From: BD1-7 clade bacterium
GTDB lineage: Bacteria > Pseudomonadota > Gammaproteobacteria > Pseudomonadales > DT-91
Assembly: GCA_902705865.1 (NCBI GenBank)
Contig: CACSIO010000003.1
Span: forward strand, 1 to 64,000
DNA: 64,000 nt
Reading direction: 5' to 3'
The notes beneath the pieces were generated by a model. The model was not told the origin of the DNA and made no database searches. It was given only the letters and a program-made list of their open reading frames with translations. Position 1 is the stretch's first letter, and every line of letters begins with the position of its first letter. The translations under genes and the position numbers were made by a program. Of this stretch, positions 35,445 to 45,636 are shown one piece after another.

Positions 35445-35794
35445 AAGGTAATTACCTTATCTGCTGAGCGGATCTTGTCGTTGATTTCCGCAGAGTTGAT
35501 CAGCGTTGGTGAGATGCATAAGGGCTTATCGGTCATTCCTCTATCGGCCAACGACTGGGTGCATACAAATACATCGTTGATATCATAGAGTTCAAGTGCT
35601 GGCAGCGTTTTACTGATGTTCTTTCGCTGCAGTGTTTCGGTTTGTTGTTCGTTTTTTAGGGCAAAAACACCGTCACCTAAAAATAGGATCTGTACCTGTT
35701 GATCAAACGCTGCTGTTGCCAGAGCCATATCGAGCGACTCTCGGGTCAATGTGCCTTGGTATGGTGGCTTACGTAGAATATAGAGATACTGCAT
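35441..35794 (-). CDS. tusC: Sulfur relay protein TusC
   Basis: 117 residues from the ATG preceded by AAAGGAT at good spacing. An earlier ATG at 35812 overlaps the tusD stop as ATGA but has a poorer site. The N-terminal YILRKPPYQGT, SLDMALATAAF and LFLGDGVFAL match the DsrF/TusC family. Middle subunit of TusBCD. Confidence 0.92.
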   Translation of the reverse strand: MQYLYILRKPPYQGTLTRESLDMALATAAFDQQVQILFLGDGVFALKNEQQTETLQRKNISKTLPALELYDINDVFVCTQSLADRGMTDKPLCISPTLINSAEINDKIRSADKVITL

Positions 35795-35811
35795 CGTGTG
35801 ATCCTTTGTCA

Positions 35812-36210
35812 TCAGCCGCCAAACACGATGTGCTGGTCTGCATTATTGACGGCATCAACCCATTGTCCGAGGCCGCTGAGTTCAAAGCCGCTAGCGAGCG
35901 GAGCACAGGGCTTTTCGTAGCGTTTCGCTTCTGGCTCATCAAGTACGCCACGCTTTAAGCCTGAGGCAATACATACAACGGCATCGAGCTTGTTGCTTTG
36001 TACGAGTTGTTGCCAGGCCGAGCAGATGTTTAATTCGTCTTGAGATGATTCGCTCGTAGCAATTGCGTTATAGGCACCTTCGTTATAAAAAAATAGACGG
36101 TAGATCGAATGTCCCTGTTCCAGCAGCGCCTCACAGTACTGAAGTGCTGTTTGACTGGATGTTCCGCCATAAGGGCTTGCCAGTATCATAACCGCGACGG
36201 ATTTAGGCAT
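35812..36210 (-). CDS. tusD: Sulfurtransferase TusD
   Basis: 132 residues. It carries the catalytic cysteine of TusBCD, C80 in AVVCIASGLKRGVLD, which corresponds to C78 of E. coli TusD. The N-terminal LASPYGGTSSQTALQYCEALL is typical. First gene of tusDCBE. Confidence 0.95.
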   Translation of the reverse strand: MPKSVAVMILASPYGGTSSQTALQYCEALLEQGHSIYRLFFYNEGAYNAIATSESSQDELNICSAWQQLVQSNKLDAVVCIASGLKRGVLDEPEAKRYEKPCAPLASGFELSGLGQWVDAVNNADQHIVFGG

Positions 36211-36272
36211 ATATTGGATTCCTGCACTTGTTTAAAATAACGCGAAGTGGGGATTATGATGAATTATGAGGC

Positions 36273-36297
36273 AAAAAAAAGCCCCGCATTGCGGGGC
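36273..36297 (-). terminator. Terminator of yccA-like gene
   Basis: On the minus strand a 7-bp GC-only stem (GCCCCGC/GCGGGGC) with a 3-nt loop is followed by eight T, 48 bp past the yccA stop and upstream of tusD. Confidence 0.92.
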
Positions 36298-36344
36298 CTA
36301 TCTTACCATATCAGCGCTGATTGCAGGTTGATATGTTGGCGATA

Positions 36345-37010
36345 TTAGTCGTCGCCCATAACGCCAAGAATCTGAAGCAAGCTAACAAAGATGTTGTAGA
36401 TGCTCAGGTACAAGCTGGCAGTTGCCAGAACGTAGTTGGTTTGACCACCGTGAATAATCTGGCTTGTTTCATACAGAATGTAGCCAGACATGATGAACAC
36501 GATTGCCGCAGATACAGCAAGGCTTAGCGCCGGGATGCCCAAGAAGATGTTAGCGATGATAGCTACCAGCGCAACCATCATACCAATCATCAAGAAGCCG
36601 CCCAGGAAAGAAAAATCTTTCTTGGTCATGGTGACATACGCTGACAATGTCAGGAATATGATACCGGTTCCACCCAGTGCTTGAGCGATAATTGCACCAC
36701 CGTTCGCCATAGCGAGGTAGTGGTTAAGCATTGGGCCGAGACCAAAACCTAATAATCCGGTGAAGGCGAAAACCGTTAGGATGCCTTTTTCGGAATTTGC
36801 CGTACGTGGCAGAACGAACCAGATCAGAACCAATGCACCGATGGAACAGGCAAGACTGGCTCCGTATGGAATGGCGAGCATCATTGAGATGGCTGCCATG
36901 ATGGCGCTGAAGATCAAAGTCGCGCTAAGTAACATGTAGGTGTTCTTCAACACCTTGTTCATAGCGGGGGCCGATGATCTGCTCGATTCTAACAACGAGT
37001 CACGTTGCAT
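36345..37010 (-). CDS. yccA: Bax inhibitor-1/YccA-family membrane protein
   Basis: 221 residues with seven hydrophobic helices, compared with 219 in E. coli YccA, which modulates the FtsH membrane protease. The N-terminus SSAPAMNKVLKNTYMLLSATL and the SLYLSIYNIFVSLLQILG end are strongly family-like. Good ribosome site (AGGAGAAAG). It lies upstream of tusDCBE but is separated from it by its own terminator. Confidence 0.94.
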   Translation of the reverse strand: MQRDSLLESSRSSAPAMNKVLKNTYMLLSATLIFSAIMAAISMMLAIPYGASLACSIGALVLIWFVLPRTANSEKGILTVFAFTGLLGFGLGPMLNHYLAMANGGAIIAQALGGTGIIFLTLSAYVTMTKKDFSFLGGFLMIGMMVALVAIIANIFLGIPALSLAVSAAIVFIMSGYILYETSQIIHGGQTNYVLATASLYLSIYNIFVSLLQILGVMGDD

Positions 37011-37387
37011 TTCTTTCTCCTGAAAACATAGTTAGGTTTAGTTGAATATTACTAAGCCTGCGCCTAATTGCAAGCCAGTGTCATGCGTCTTAAATCCGCA
37101 TATTCACTGGGGTTAATCAGGCTGACGAGTACTTTCGCTGAGCTAGCAGGCACAAATGACTTCGAGCAACGTCTTGCTGGCGTTATTTGTTTTGCACGAC
37201 CGCGGCAGAACTCTATTGAATTCGAACCTTCATTGAAAGCTAAGTTCCGGTAGGCTGATTGGACATTTATAAAATTGTTGTAATGTTTTCAGGTAGTTAG
37301 TTGGTTAGGCGGGGCGTTGAATTCGTGCTGACTATTCCTGAAATGAAAAAAGCCAGTACATTGGGATATGTACTGGCTTTTTAAATA
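37011..37387. other. 377-bp noncoding interval between yccA and tRNA-Ser
   Basis: I see no convincing gene. One short open frame (37068–37253) has no ribosome site and no family resemblance. The right end holds the tRNA-Ser terminator. Confidence 0.6.
37347..37382 (-). terminator. Terminator of tRNA-Ser gene
   Basis: A perfect 14-bp stem AAAAAGCCAGTACA/TGTACTGGCTTTTT with an 8-nt loop, directly downstream (minus strand) of the tRNA CCA end. Confidence 0.9.
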
Positions 37388-37477
37388 TGGCGGAGAGATA
37401 GGGATTTGAACCCTAGGAACGCGTTAACGTTCGCCGGTTTTCAAGACCGGTGCTTTCGACCACTCAGCCATCTCTCC
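37388..37477 (-). tRNA. tRNA-Ser (UGA)
   Basis: A 90-nt class-II tRNA with a long variable arm. Acceptor GGAGAGA/TCTCTCC, anticodon TGA in the loop CTTGAAA, T arm GGTTCAAATCC and encoded CCA. It lies between yccA and rne on the minus strand. Confidence 0.96.
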
Positions 37478-37646
37478 ATATTGAATATTAAGTATTTATA
37501 ACACTTAATAATTTCTTTCGCATGATACCGTTTTTTGACTGTTTTTGCAGTCTTTTGAAATCAGCATAAATGCTTAAATTTCAGTACCTTGCGAAAGAGA
37601 ATTGAATTATACAGATCCACTGATGGAGATCAATAGCGTCTGTAAA

Positions 37647-37680
37647 AAAAAGTGTAAAAAACGTGTCTTTTACACTTTTT
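37647..37680 (-). terminator. Terminator of rne
   Basis: A perfect 13-bp stem AAAAAGTGTAAAA/TTTTACACTTTTT with an 8-nt loop. The minus strand continues with more T. It is about 90 bp past the rne stop codon. Confidence 0.85.
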
Positions 37681-37698
37681 GATTATTACGTAATCAGT

Positions 37699-37762
37699 GG
37701 GAGCTGAAATTGCCTGAAAAGCATACAGATTCAACCTTCTGACTGTATCCTCAGCAGCTCCC
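37699..37762 (-). other. Nested hairpin in the rne 3' UTR
   Basis: GGGAGCTG (37699–37706) pairs with CAGCTCCC (37755–37762), CTGA (37714–37717) with TCAG (37751–37754), and ATACAG (37723–37728) with CTGTAT (37743–37748), forming one stacked hairpin just after the rne stop and before its terminator. Confidence 0.5.
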
Positions 37763-37769
37763 TAAGTGA

Positions 37770-40664
37770 TTAAGCGCCTTGGGTTTTATCCTCTTCGGAT
37801 GTCGGTGTCACCTCTGTTTCTGCCGTGGTGGCTGAATCAGATACTGCTATCGATGCGTCGATTGGTGTTTTAGCGACTGTTTCTGCTGGCTGTGCGGAGG
37901 ATGCAGCAGTTTCAGTAGTAGCACCAGAGCCGCGAGGGTCGTTAAGTGCGCGTGCTGGTGCAGTGCGCGTGGGTGCAGGAACAATGCGTGGCGCCAACTC
38001 GACTACTGTAGGCTCTGGTGTAATGACGGTTGTTTCTGCCTTGTTAGGGCGGTCTCTTGGGTCATTAGCTGCGCGAGTTTTCGATTTTTCAGCTGTCGGC
38101 TTGGCAGTTGCCGGTTCGGCAGTAGCTTTTGCTGTCTTCTCTGGAGCAGGAGTAGGAGTGTTTTGCTTGGGTGCCTCGGTAGGCGTGCTCGGGGCTTTGG
38201 CTTCCGTAGGTTTGGCCTCAACCTTAGCTTGCTCGGCCGCTACCGGTGCAACTTGAGTAGTGGCTTCAGCGCTGGCTTTAGGCTCGTTGCTGCTCTGGTC
38301 GGTGCGATTGCTATCGTCTGTTTTTACCGCTTGCTCTACTTGGATTGCGGGCTTGGCAGTGCGTTGCTCGACTTGATCGCGAGGTGCTGCATCATTTTTG
38401 CTTTGCTTTTGAGGGGCAGTCTCTGGCGCTTTGGTAGAAGCTGTTACCGCGGGTGATGCTACGACTTTTTCTTCCACTATAGGTGCAGAAGCAGGCGCAG
38501 AAGCTTTTACCGGACTCGTTTCTGCGGTTTGCTGGTCGCCTTGTTTCTGGCGGTTTTGGCGCTCTTTATTGCGGCGGCTGTTGGCTGCTGCATTGCGGTC
38601 ACCCGAGCGATCGCGACGTGGGCGTTCAGTACGCTCTTTTCTTTCGTTTTTGTTATCCGTCTGCTTGTCGCCTTGCTGCTTATCTGTGCGCTGTTTGGCT
38701 TCGTTCGAACGGTTATTACGATTGTCTTTGTTTTGTTGTCCTTCGGGGCCTTTCTGTTGTTGGCCTTTGTTTTGGTTGTTTGATGAATTTTTGCGCGGGT
38801 TGCGCGATTTCTGGCTGTTGCCAGATTCATCGTTACGAGCACTAGATTTGGTGTTTTTGCCGGCCTGATTACGATTTTTGTTGCGATCGTTCTTTGGCTT
38901 TTGGCCTTGGCCGGAGCTTGCTGGTTTCTTTTTCGGTGCTGGTGGTTCAGCATTTTCCGGCTCGTATTCTTTGAACAAGGAGGTTACTAAGCGGCGGAAT
39001 AATGTCTGGGGCTTTTTAACCTCAGGCTGTTTTTCTTCGACAGGCTTGGTTGGCGCCGGCGCTTTTGGTTGAATGGTGCGAATTGCCGCTGCTGGTTGTT
39101 CGTGCGGTGCGACTTCTTCTTCAACAATGGTTGCTTCTTCAGGAACATCACGCGGGATCTCGTAACTCGCCTGGGCACCTTCAGGAAGGTCGCTAGCCTT
39201 GACGCGCTGCATGGTGTAGTGCGGCGTTACAAGATTTGGATTTGGAACAACAATCACTCGAGTGTTGTGGCGCAGCTGGATGCTGTCGATTTCAGAACGT
39301 TTTTCGTTCAGCAGGAAGATACCGACTTCTAACGGTACGTTGGCGTGAACTTCCGCGCTTGCACCTTTATTCGCTTCTTCCTGGATCAGGCGAAGAATAG
39401 ATAGTGCCAATGACTTGGTTGCGCGAATTGAGCCTTGTCCGCTGCAGCGCGGGCAAACAACGGCACTGGTTTCTCCCAGAGAAGGGCGAAGGCGTTGGCG
39501 AGACATTTCAAGTAAGCCAAAACGTGAGATGCGGCCTACCTGAACGCGAGCGCGGTCAAGTTTAAGGGCGTCCTTGACGCGGTTCTCAACTTCTCGCTGA
39601 TGTTTGTTTTGCATCATGTCGATGAAATCGATAACGATCAGGCCGCCGATGTCACGCAGGCGAAGTTGACGAGCTACTTCGTCGGCTGCTTCAAGATTGG
39701 TTCTGAATGCGGTTTCTTCGATGTCGCCGCCTTTTGTTGCGCGGGCGGAGTTGATGTCGATAGACACCAGTGCTTCTGTTGGGTCGATAACAATTGAGCC
39801 GCCAGATGGCAGGGTTACTTCGCGTTCAAATGCTGTTTCGATCTGGCTTTCGATTTGGTAGCGATTAAACAGCGGAACTTTGTCTTCATAGAGTTTAATC
39901 TTGCTTTCGTAGTGCGGCATAACCTGCTGAATAAATGCCAGTGCTTCTTCGTACGAATCTTTGGTGTCGAAGATGACTTCACCAATATCACGGCGCAGGT
40001 AATCGCGAATAGTTCGGATAATGACATTGCTTTCCTGGTAAATCAGGAATGGCGCTTGACGCTCGGAGGATGCATTTGTAATGGCATCCCATACCGATAA
40101 CATGTAGTCGAGGTCCCATTGGAGCTCTTCCTGGCTTTTGCCGACGCCAGCAGTACGCACAATAACGCCCATGCCGTTAGGGATATCGATTTTGCTTAAG
40201 TTGGCTTTTAGTTCATCGCGATCTTCGCCTTCGATTCTGCGCGAGATGCCACCTGCGCGCGGATTGTTAGGCATCAAAACCATATAGCGGCCAGCAAGAC
40301 TGATAAAGGTTGTGAGGGCGGCGCCTTTGTTGCCACGCTCTTCCTTGTCAACCTGTACGATAACTTCGGTGCCTTCTTTAAGAACATCCTTGATCTTGAT
40401 TTTGCCCTGAATTTCATTGGGCTGTTTGGTAAAGTATTCGCGAGAGATTTCTTTTAGGGGGAGGAAGCCGTGTCGCTCTGCGCCAAAGTCGACAAACGCC
40501 GCTTCTAGGCTGGGCTCAATACGCGTGATTCGGCCTTTATAGATGCTGGCTTTTTTCTGTACTCGAGTTCGGTTCTCAATGTCTAGATCGTAAAGACGTT
40601 GTCCGTCAACAAGTGCAACACGCAGCTCTTCTGGTTGTGTTGCATTGATTAGCATTCTTTTCAT
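37770..40664 (-). CDS. rne: Ribonuclease E
   Basis: 964 residues. Main endoribonuclease for mRNA decay and rRNA/tRNA processing, scaffold of the degradosome at the inner membrane. The start [10 protein letters not shown] is identical to the family; the frame extends 11 codons more. The catalytic half (about 1–510) has the S1 domain ([27 protein letters not shown]), the DNase-I-like region with [10 protein letters not shown] and the zinc link CPRCSGQG. The C-terminal half (about 520–964) is disordered: first rich in N, K, R and Q (RNA-binding), then in A, P, T and E. Its repetitive composition gives many long false reading frames on the other strand. Confidence 0.97.
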   Translation of the reverse strand: MKRMLINATQPEELRVALVDGQRLYDLDIENRTRVQKKASIYKGRITRIEPSLEAAFVDFGAERHGFLPLKEISREYFTKQPNEIQGKIKIKDVLKEGTEVIVQVDKEERGNKGAALTTFISLAGRYMVLMPNNPRAGGISRRIEGEDRDELKANLSKIDIPNGMGVIVRTAGVGKSQEELQWDLDYMLSVWDAITNASSERQAPFLIYQESNVIIRTIRDYLRRDIGEVIFDTKDSYEEALAFIQQVMPHYESKIKLYEDKVPLFNRYQIESQIETAFEREVTLPSGGSIVIDPTEALVSIDINSARATKGGDIEETAFRTNLEAADEVARQLRLRDIGGLIVIDFIDMMQNKHQREVENRVKDALKLDRARVQVGRISRFGLLEMSRQRLRPSLGETSAVVCPRCSGQGSIRATKSLALSILRLIQEEANKGASAEVHANVPLEVGIFLLNEKRSEIDSIQLRHNTRVIVVPNPNLVTPHYTMQRVKASDLPEGAQASYEIPRDVPEEATIVEEEVAPHEQPAAAIRTIQPKAPAPTKPVEEKQPEVKKPQTLFRRLVTSLFKEYEPENAEPPAPKKKPASSGQGQKPKNDRNKNRNQAGKNTKSSARNDESGNSQKSRNPRKNSSNNQNKGQQQKGPEGQQNKDNRNNRSNEAKQRTDKQQGDKQTDNKNERKERTERPRRDRSGDRNAAANSRRNKERQNRQKQGDQQTAETSPVKASAPASAPIVEEKVVASPAVTASTKAPETAPQKQSKNDAAPRDQVEQRTAKPAIQVEQAVKTDDSNRTDQSSNEPKASAEATTQVAPVAAEQAKVEAKPTEAKAPSTPTEAPKQNTPTPAPEKTAKATAEPATAKPTAEKSKTRAANDPRDRPNKAETTVITPEPTVVELAPRIVPAPTRTAPARALNDPRGSGATTETAASSAQPAETVAKTPIDASIAVSDSATTAETEVTPTSEEDKTQGA

Positions 40665-42017
40665 GATGGTATTCGTGTCCAATGAGTCTTTGAACACAGG
40701 GCAGGAGGGGCAGAGGGGTAACGAAGGTATCGAGATAAATTAAATGTGATTCTGGAATCGGGTGAACTAAAGATTCCAAATTTGCATCTGGTTCGAGTGT
40801 AACCGGTTTGGGCGTTGTACTCATCACGCTGAGCGAGCCAGCGGTGAATCAGACAGCATGTGACTCAGTGGTAGTCAGGCCTTCCGGGTACTCATCGTAT
40901 ATGACGCAAGTATCACTTTCTTAGACATCGCCAAGCAACATATACATCGATAGCACTTCTACTGTATCGAAGTCATCTTGTGTTGCAGGCTGGCCAGGTG
41001 TATGAGAGCTATTTATGGATCTGTTGTGATCCTTCTCTGGTCTGGCATATACCTGATTGTGCGCTGTCTATTTTATCTCTGTTCCAGCTAACTCGAGCTA
41101 TGCAACTGCTCATGTTGGCTAGTCGATGCAGCGAAGGGGCTTTTGGCCGGGTGTCTCTCGCTGTCGATTTTTCGTTACTTTTGGTTAGCTACAAGCAATG
41201 CGACTTATACAACCGCTTGTAATCTAGATTACCGGTAGAGTGTTCTGCAGACACGTATGGGTCTGTGGTGGTTCGCTAGTTTTATGTGACGAGCGACGCC
41301 TTCCGTTCAGAACGATGTGAAGCCTGTATTCCTGCAAGGCTTTGGTTCAGTGTCAGGGCCTTGATGTGTCGCTTGTGGCGACATTCAATGACAATACCTG
41401 TATCTGCCCAAAATTTGCGTTTACCGCGTGTGGCGAATCAGTTCGCAGGCCTTTGAGCTAGCGTTACTGATGCTGAAGAGTCGTCAATCACCCGTCGATA
41501 CCCCGGTTTCGATTGATGCATAGTGAGTTCCACGTATGATCTTGCGTAGCCGGTTTATCCCAAAGCGTCAGATTACCTGCTCGCTATCGGGTTCAGATTA
41601 CGGGATGTCCGATAATCTGTGTTATTGATGTTTCTTGCCACAACTCGGTGAGATACGGTCAATTCACGGGTAACCTAAATACCTGAATCTCTGATCGTTA
41701 TGATCCTACTGCACCTGTATGTTCATCAACAGGGTTTTATCGCGTTGGCTGGCAGCTAATGCTGACATTCCGGTCGAAATCTAAATGTCGTCATCTAAAT
41801 GTAGATAAATGACGTCGATCAAACTTAAACGGTGAATATCGGGTTTATTGCCAGATCAACATGTTTTTGTCTGTTCGCAAAAGTACAAATACATTCTTTC
41901 TTCATTTCACTCTAGGCGAGGCCGACTATATCAGGCTATTATGCTCGCCCTGTACTTTTCGCCGGCTAGTATAGCTGCAAAAAAAAATTCCAGCAAATTC
42001 AGTTTGATAAGGTAGGT
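40665..42017. other. 1353-bp noncoding region between divergent rne and rluC; probable long rne leader
   Basis: No credible gene in either direction, yet the base composition is balanced rather than AT-rich. In E. coli the rne mRNA has a long leader that senses RNase E activity; a similar autoregulatory leader is inferred here. Local structure includes GATTC/GAATC (40748–40759), TGTCGC/GCGACA (41367–41383), and a direct repeat ATCTAAATGT near 41780–41800. I could not place promoters with confidence. Confidence 0.6.
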
Positions 42018-42992
42018 ATGTCGAAAGACGTTGATAGCCCGACGACAGCGTCCAAGGTTAGGTGGGTTGATATTACTGAGGATGATGCCGGTCAGCGGCT
42101 TGATAACTTTCTGTTTCGCATTCTCAAGGGTGTCCCTAAGTCACGTGTTTACCGTGCATTACGCCACGGTGAGGTACGTATCAATAAGAAGCGTGTCAAA
42201 GCTGATTATCGGCTTCAGGCTGGCGATCTTCTGAGGGTTCCCCCTGTGCGGGTTGCCGAGCGGCCAGCCGTATTTGTCTCTGATAAAACCCTCGAAACGA
42301 TTGAAAACGCCATTGTTTATGAAGATGAACAGATTCTGGTGGTTAACAAACCCTCTGGAATCGCAGTTCATGGCGGCAGTGGTGTTGATTTTGGTTTGAT
42401 CGAAGCTGTGCGGAAATTACGACCAGATTGTAAACGTCTAGAGCTAGCTCACCGTTTAGATCGTGATACGTCGGGTTTGACGATTATTGTTAAGAAATCT
42501 CAGGTGTTGCGCTTCATTCATCAGCAGCTGCGCGAAAAATCCATGGAAAAAACCTACCTCGCCTTAGTTAAAGGGCGCTGGCCGCGACGTAAGACGCAGG
42601 TTGATGTTGGTTTGCAAAAGAATGTACTGAAAAGCGGTGAGCGAATGGTATACGCCTCGCCGGAAGGTAAGCCGTCGAAAACCCTTTTTCGTATCGCCGA
42701 GGTTTTGCAGGGCGCAACCTTGATTGAAGCGAGCCCGGTCACAGGGCGTACCCATCAGATAAGGGTGCATGGTCTTCATGCAGGGTTTCCACTGCTGGGT
42801 GATAGCAAATACGGTGATGATGAGGTTTCTCAGTTTGCCCGCCAAATTGGATTAGAGCGTTTGTTTCTTCATGCGAGCCGTGTGAGTTTTCGTTTGCCGG
42901 ATAGGGCGAAACCTCTGGTGCTGGAGGCGCCGTTACCGGATGAGCTGAAGTCCATTGTCGAACATTTAAGATTGTCTGCAGATGGCGCTTGA
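42018..42992 (+). CDS. rluC: 23S rRNA pseudouridine(955/2504/2580) synthase
   Basis: 324 residues (E. coli 319). An N-terminal S4 RNA-binding domain (about 24–85) is followed by the RluA-type catalytic domain with HRLDRDTSG, catalytic D148. The end HQIRVHGLHAGFPLLGDSKYG is typical. Divergent from rne, the usual arrangement. First gene of the row that leads to holB. Confidence 0.96.
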   Translation: MSKDVDSPTTASKVRWVDITEDDAGQRLDNFLFRILKGVPKSRVYRALRHGEVRINKKRVKADYRLQAGDLLRVPPVRVAERPAVFVSDKTLETIENAIVYEDEQILVVNKPSGIAVHGGSGVDFGLIEAVRKLRPDCKRLELAHRLDRDTSGLTIIVKKSQVLRFIHQQLREKSMEKTYLALVKGRWPRRKTQVDVGLQKNVLKSGERMVYASPEGKPSKTLFRIAEVLQGATLIEASPVTGRTHQIRVHGLHAGFPLLGDSKYGDDEVSQFARQIGLERLFLHASRVSFRLPDRAKPLVLEAPLPDELKSIVEHLRLSADGA

Positions 42993-43078
42993 ATGTTTGT
43001 CCGTCAATAACGAAAAAATCTACGGGTCGTTATCAGGCACGTCACTATTAGAAATTGCCGACCGAAGGGGGTATTACG

Positions 43079-43723
43079 GTGCTAGTTATTTTTGATTGGG
43101 ATGGAACCCTGATTGACTCCACAGGAAAGATAGTGGGTGCAATGCAAACTGCTATTGAAGGCTTGGGCTTGCCGCCGCTTGAGGACGCGCCCATCCAGAA
43201 TATTATTGGTTTGGGGGTGCCTGAGGCGATACTTAAATTGTATCCGCATGAGCCTGCCTCTGCGCGCGAATCTCTGCGTGTTGCTTATTCAAAGGCCTTT
43301 GTAAAAGCGGATGCGGTGCCGTGCGAGCTCTATGAAGGTGTTGAAACGACCCTGGCCTCGCTCAAAAATGCAAACATGCAGTTGGCTGTGGCAACCGGTA
43401 AGAGCCGTAAAGGTCTAGATCGGCAGCTGGCAAAGCTCGGCTGGGCCGATTATTTTGATGCTACACGCTGTGCGGACGAAACAGAATCTAAGCCGTCGCC
43501 ACAGATGTTGCAGCAGTTACTTCATGAATTGGATGTCTCAGTTGATCGGGCCTTGATGGTTGGTGATACAGAATACGATCTTTTGATGGCAAAAAATGCC
43601 GGTATGGCCTCCGCAGGCGTGAGTTACGGTGCGCATTCTGTGGCGCATTTACAGACGTTTGACCCGGTTGTCATCGTGGATCATATGTCTGAGCTCGGTA
43701 ATTATGTTCTTGGTCGTGCATAA
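43079..43723 (+). CDS. HAD-superfamily hydrolase, phosphoglycolate-phosphatase-like
   Basis: 214 residues. Motif I is FDWDGT (Asp nucleophile), motif II the VATGKSRKG threonine region, and motif III/IV KPSPQML and VGDTEYDLLMAKNAG. The GTG start follows AAGGGGG at proper distance; a TTG eight codons earlier is less likely. The substrate is unknown. The same place between rluC and sppA is occupied by a HAD gene in Pseudomonas (memory). Confidence 0.9.
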   Translation: MLVIFDWDGTLIDSTGKIVGAMQTAIEGLGLPPLEDAPIQNIIGLGVPEAILKLYPHEPASARESLRVAYSKAFVKADAVPCELYEGVETTLASLKNANMQLAVATGKSRKGLDRQLAKLGWADYFDATRCADETESKPSPQMLQQLLHELDVSVDRALMVGDTEYDLLMAKNAGMASAGVSYGAHSVAHLQTFDPVVIVDHMSELGNYVLGRA

Positions 43724-43804
43724 AATCGGCTAATTTAATGGCAGGCCGATATATTTATTGGTGTGTTAATTACCTCCTTGATAGATAAAAGCAGGGTGAT
43801 ATCT

Positions 43805-44752
43805 ATGGAACAAAAAAGTAAAGAGTGGCAATTGCTTGAAAAAGCAGTGTTGGCATCGGTTACCGAGCAGCGGCGGGCTCGTCGATGGCGCATCTTCTTT
43901 GTGGTTTTGTTCTTTGTTTATCTATTCTCGATTCTCGGGATAGTCACTCAGAATGCCGATATGGCTGCTGTAGCAAAAACCTCTGAGCATACGGCGGTTG
44001 TGCGTATTCAGGGGCCCATTATGGAGCAGGAGCCTGCCAGTGCAAATGCGATAGCAACGGGCTTGCGAGCAGCGTTTAAAGAGCCGAATGCGAAGGCGAT
44101 CATTTTGGCTATTAATAGCCCGGGTGGTAGTCCGGTGCAGGCAGGTTATGCCTACGATGAAATCATGCGATTGCGAAAGCTGCATCCGGAGAAAAAGGTA
44201 TATGCGGTGATCAGCGATTTGGGCGCTTCGGCCGCCTATTATATTGCTTCGGCTGCCGATGAAATCTATGCCGACAAGGCCAGTCTTGTTGGGTCTATTG
44301 GCGTCATCTCTGCGGGCTTTGGGTTTGTCGGCACGATCGACAAGCTGGGTGTGGAGCGTCGAGTGATTACTTCAGGTAAAAATAAGGCATTTATGGATCC
44401 ATTTGAACCTTTAAAACCATCTGATGAAAAATTTTGGCGAGATTCGCTGGATTTAATTCATCAACAATTTATTACCGCTGTAAAAACCGGGCGTAGTGAT
44501 CGATTAAAAGAAACCGACGATATGTTTAGTGGGTTGATTTGGCCGGGCGAAACAGCGTTAGAGCTTGGGTTGGTCGATGGTGTGGGTAGTGCGGGTTATG
44601 TTGCTCGAGATATTGTTGGTGCAAAAGATACGGTGGATTACACGGTTTCTAGAGATCCGATTGAGCGTCTGATTCGCCAATTAGGTGCCTCTGCGGGTGC
44701 AGCAGTGTATCAGCAGCTTCAGATGTCTGATACTGCTCCTGCCATTCGATAA
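43805..44752 (+). CDS. sppA: Signal peptide peptidase SppA-type protease (S49)
   Basis: 315 residues, the short single-domain form rather than the 618-residue E. coli SppA. One N-terminal membrane helix (about 30–48) and a periplasmic protease domain. Catalytic Ser lies in LGASAAYYIAS, the Lys in GKNKAFMDPFEP, with SLVGSIGVI between them. It degrades cleaved signal peptides. The ATG with AGGG upstream is chosen over a start 14 codons earlier. Confidence 0.92.
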   Translation: MEQKSKEWQLLEKAVLASVTEQRRARRWRIFFVVLFFVYLFSILGIVTQNADMAAVAKTSEHTAVVRIQGPIMEQEPASANAIATGLRAAFKEPNAKAIILAINSPGGSPVQAGYAYDEIMRLRKLHPEKKVYAVISDLGASAAYYIASAADEIYADKASLVGSIGVISAGFGFVGTIDKLGVERRVITSGKNKAFMDPFEPLKPSDEKFWRDSLDLIHQQFITAVKTGRSDRLKETDDMFSGLIWPGETALELGLVDGVGSAGYVARDIVGAKDTVDYTVSRDPIERLIRQLGASAGAAVYQQLQMSDTAPAIR

Positions 44753-44804
44753 TTGCCTCCGGCTCACCATTTGAGTGCTGTTGGGCGTTTGGGGTAGAGA
44801 AATA

Positions 44805-44838
44805 CCGTTTCAAACGATGGTTTGAGGCGGCATTTTTT
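44805..44838 (+). terminator. Terminator after sppA
   Basis: Arms CCGTTTCAAAC and GTTTGAGGCGG pair over 11 positions (two G·U) around GATG and are followed by CATTTTTT. Confidence 0.75.
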
Positions 44839-44889
44839 GATGTTGAGAGGGGGTGTGGTTGGTGAAGGTAGAGTGCTGGTGGTCGGCGG

Positions 44890-45495
44890 CTATAAAAGGT
44901 CGATACCGAACTCTTCAAGCATCTCTACCAAGTCGATGAGAGGGAGGCCGATAAGGCTGTTGGGGTCTTTGCCTGCCATGCTTTTGAATAGAGTGATGCC
45001 AAGACCTTCTGCTTTAAAGCTGCCGGCACAATCGAGGGGTTGTTCCCGTTGGATGTAGGCTTTAAGTTGTGTTTCATTGCGGGTGCGAAAAGTGACGGAG
45101 AACGGGCAAAGACGCGTGATCTGCTTAGATGAGCCTGAGTGCAACAAACTTAATCCAGTGTAAAAGGTCACAGTTTTGCCTTGGCACCAGGTTAATTGTT
45201 TAAGTGCTTCTTCTTCTGTGCCGGGTTTGCCAAATACTTTGCCGTCACACGCGGCTACTTGATCACTTCCAATGATGATTGCGGGCTCTTCAGGTGAGGT
45301 TAGCTGATTGGCGGCAGCCTGGGCTTTCTGCTTTGATAGGCGCAGCGCGAGTGCGTCGGGTTGCTCGAGTGACGATGCCGTTTCGTCGATCTCGGGGCTG
45401 ATGCAGTCAAATGGAATTTCTAGCTGCTGCAATAATTTGCGGCGATAGCGTGATCCGGAGGCAAGAATTATTCGTGGATGAGCGGTATCTGGCAT
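44890..45495 (-). CDS. yceF: 7-methyl-GTP pyrophosphatase (Maf/YceF)
   Basis: 201 residues from the ATG of MPDTAHPRIILASGSRYRR; the frame is open further upstream but the extra 56 residues are unlike the family. House-cleaning Maf pyrophosphatase. Motifs RIILASGSRYRRKLL, PEIDET, IIGSDQVA and CAGSFKAEGLGITLF match YceF. Divergent from yceD across a 141-bp promoter region. Confidence 0.93.
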   Translation of the reverse strand: MPDTAHPRIILASGSRYRRKLLQQLEIPFDCISPEIDETASSLEQPDALALRLSKQKAQAAANQLTSPEEPAIIIGSDQVAACDGKVFGKPGTEEEALKQLTWCQGKTVTFYTGLSLLHSGSSKQITRLCPFSVTFRTRNETQLKAYIQREQPLDCAGSFKAEGLGITLFKSMAGKDPNSLIGLPLIDLVEMLEEFGIDLL

Positions 45496-45636
45496 CGGCT
45501 TGAGTCCTTTGTTGAGATCCCGAAGTATGCGGTTTTTCGTTGAATTCGCCCAGCTTAGATATATAACGCAAAAAAACGGCCAATAATGTGATTTTTTTTT
45601 GACATAAACCTTGTGAATCAATAAGATTGCGCGCCT

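Noticed and set aside
37068-37253. 61-residue frame between yccA and tRNA-Ser
   Set aside because: No ribosome site, no motif, and composition like intergenic DNA; reported as noncoding.
37388-37477. tRNA-Ser as an integration site for a mobile element
   Set aside because: No integrase, no repeated 3' tRNA fragment and no phage genes are visible on either side.
37825-39332. Long open frames antisense to the rne C-terminal half
   Set aside because: They mirror the low-complexity Ala/Pro/Lys/Asn-rich tail of RNase E, overlap one another and show no family motifs.
40980-41222. 80-residue frame in the rne upstream region
   Set aside because: No ribosome site and no recognisable motif; rich in Leu and Ser as expected by chance in this sequence.
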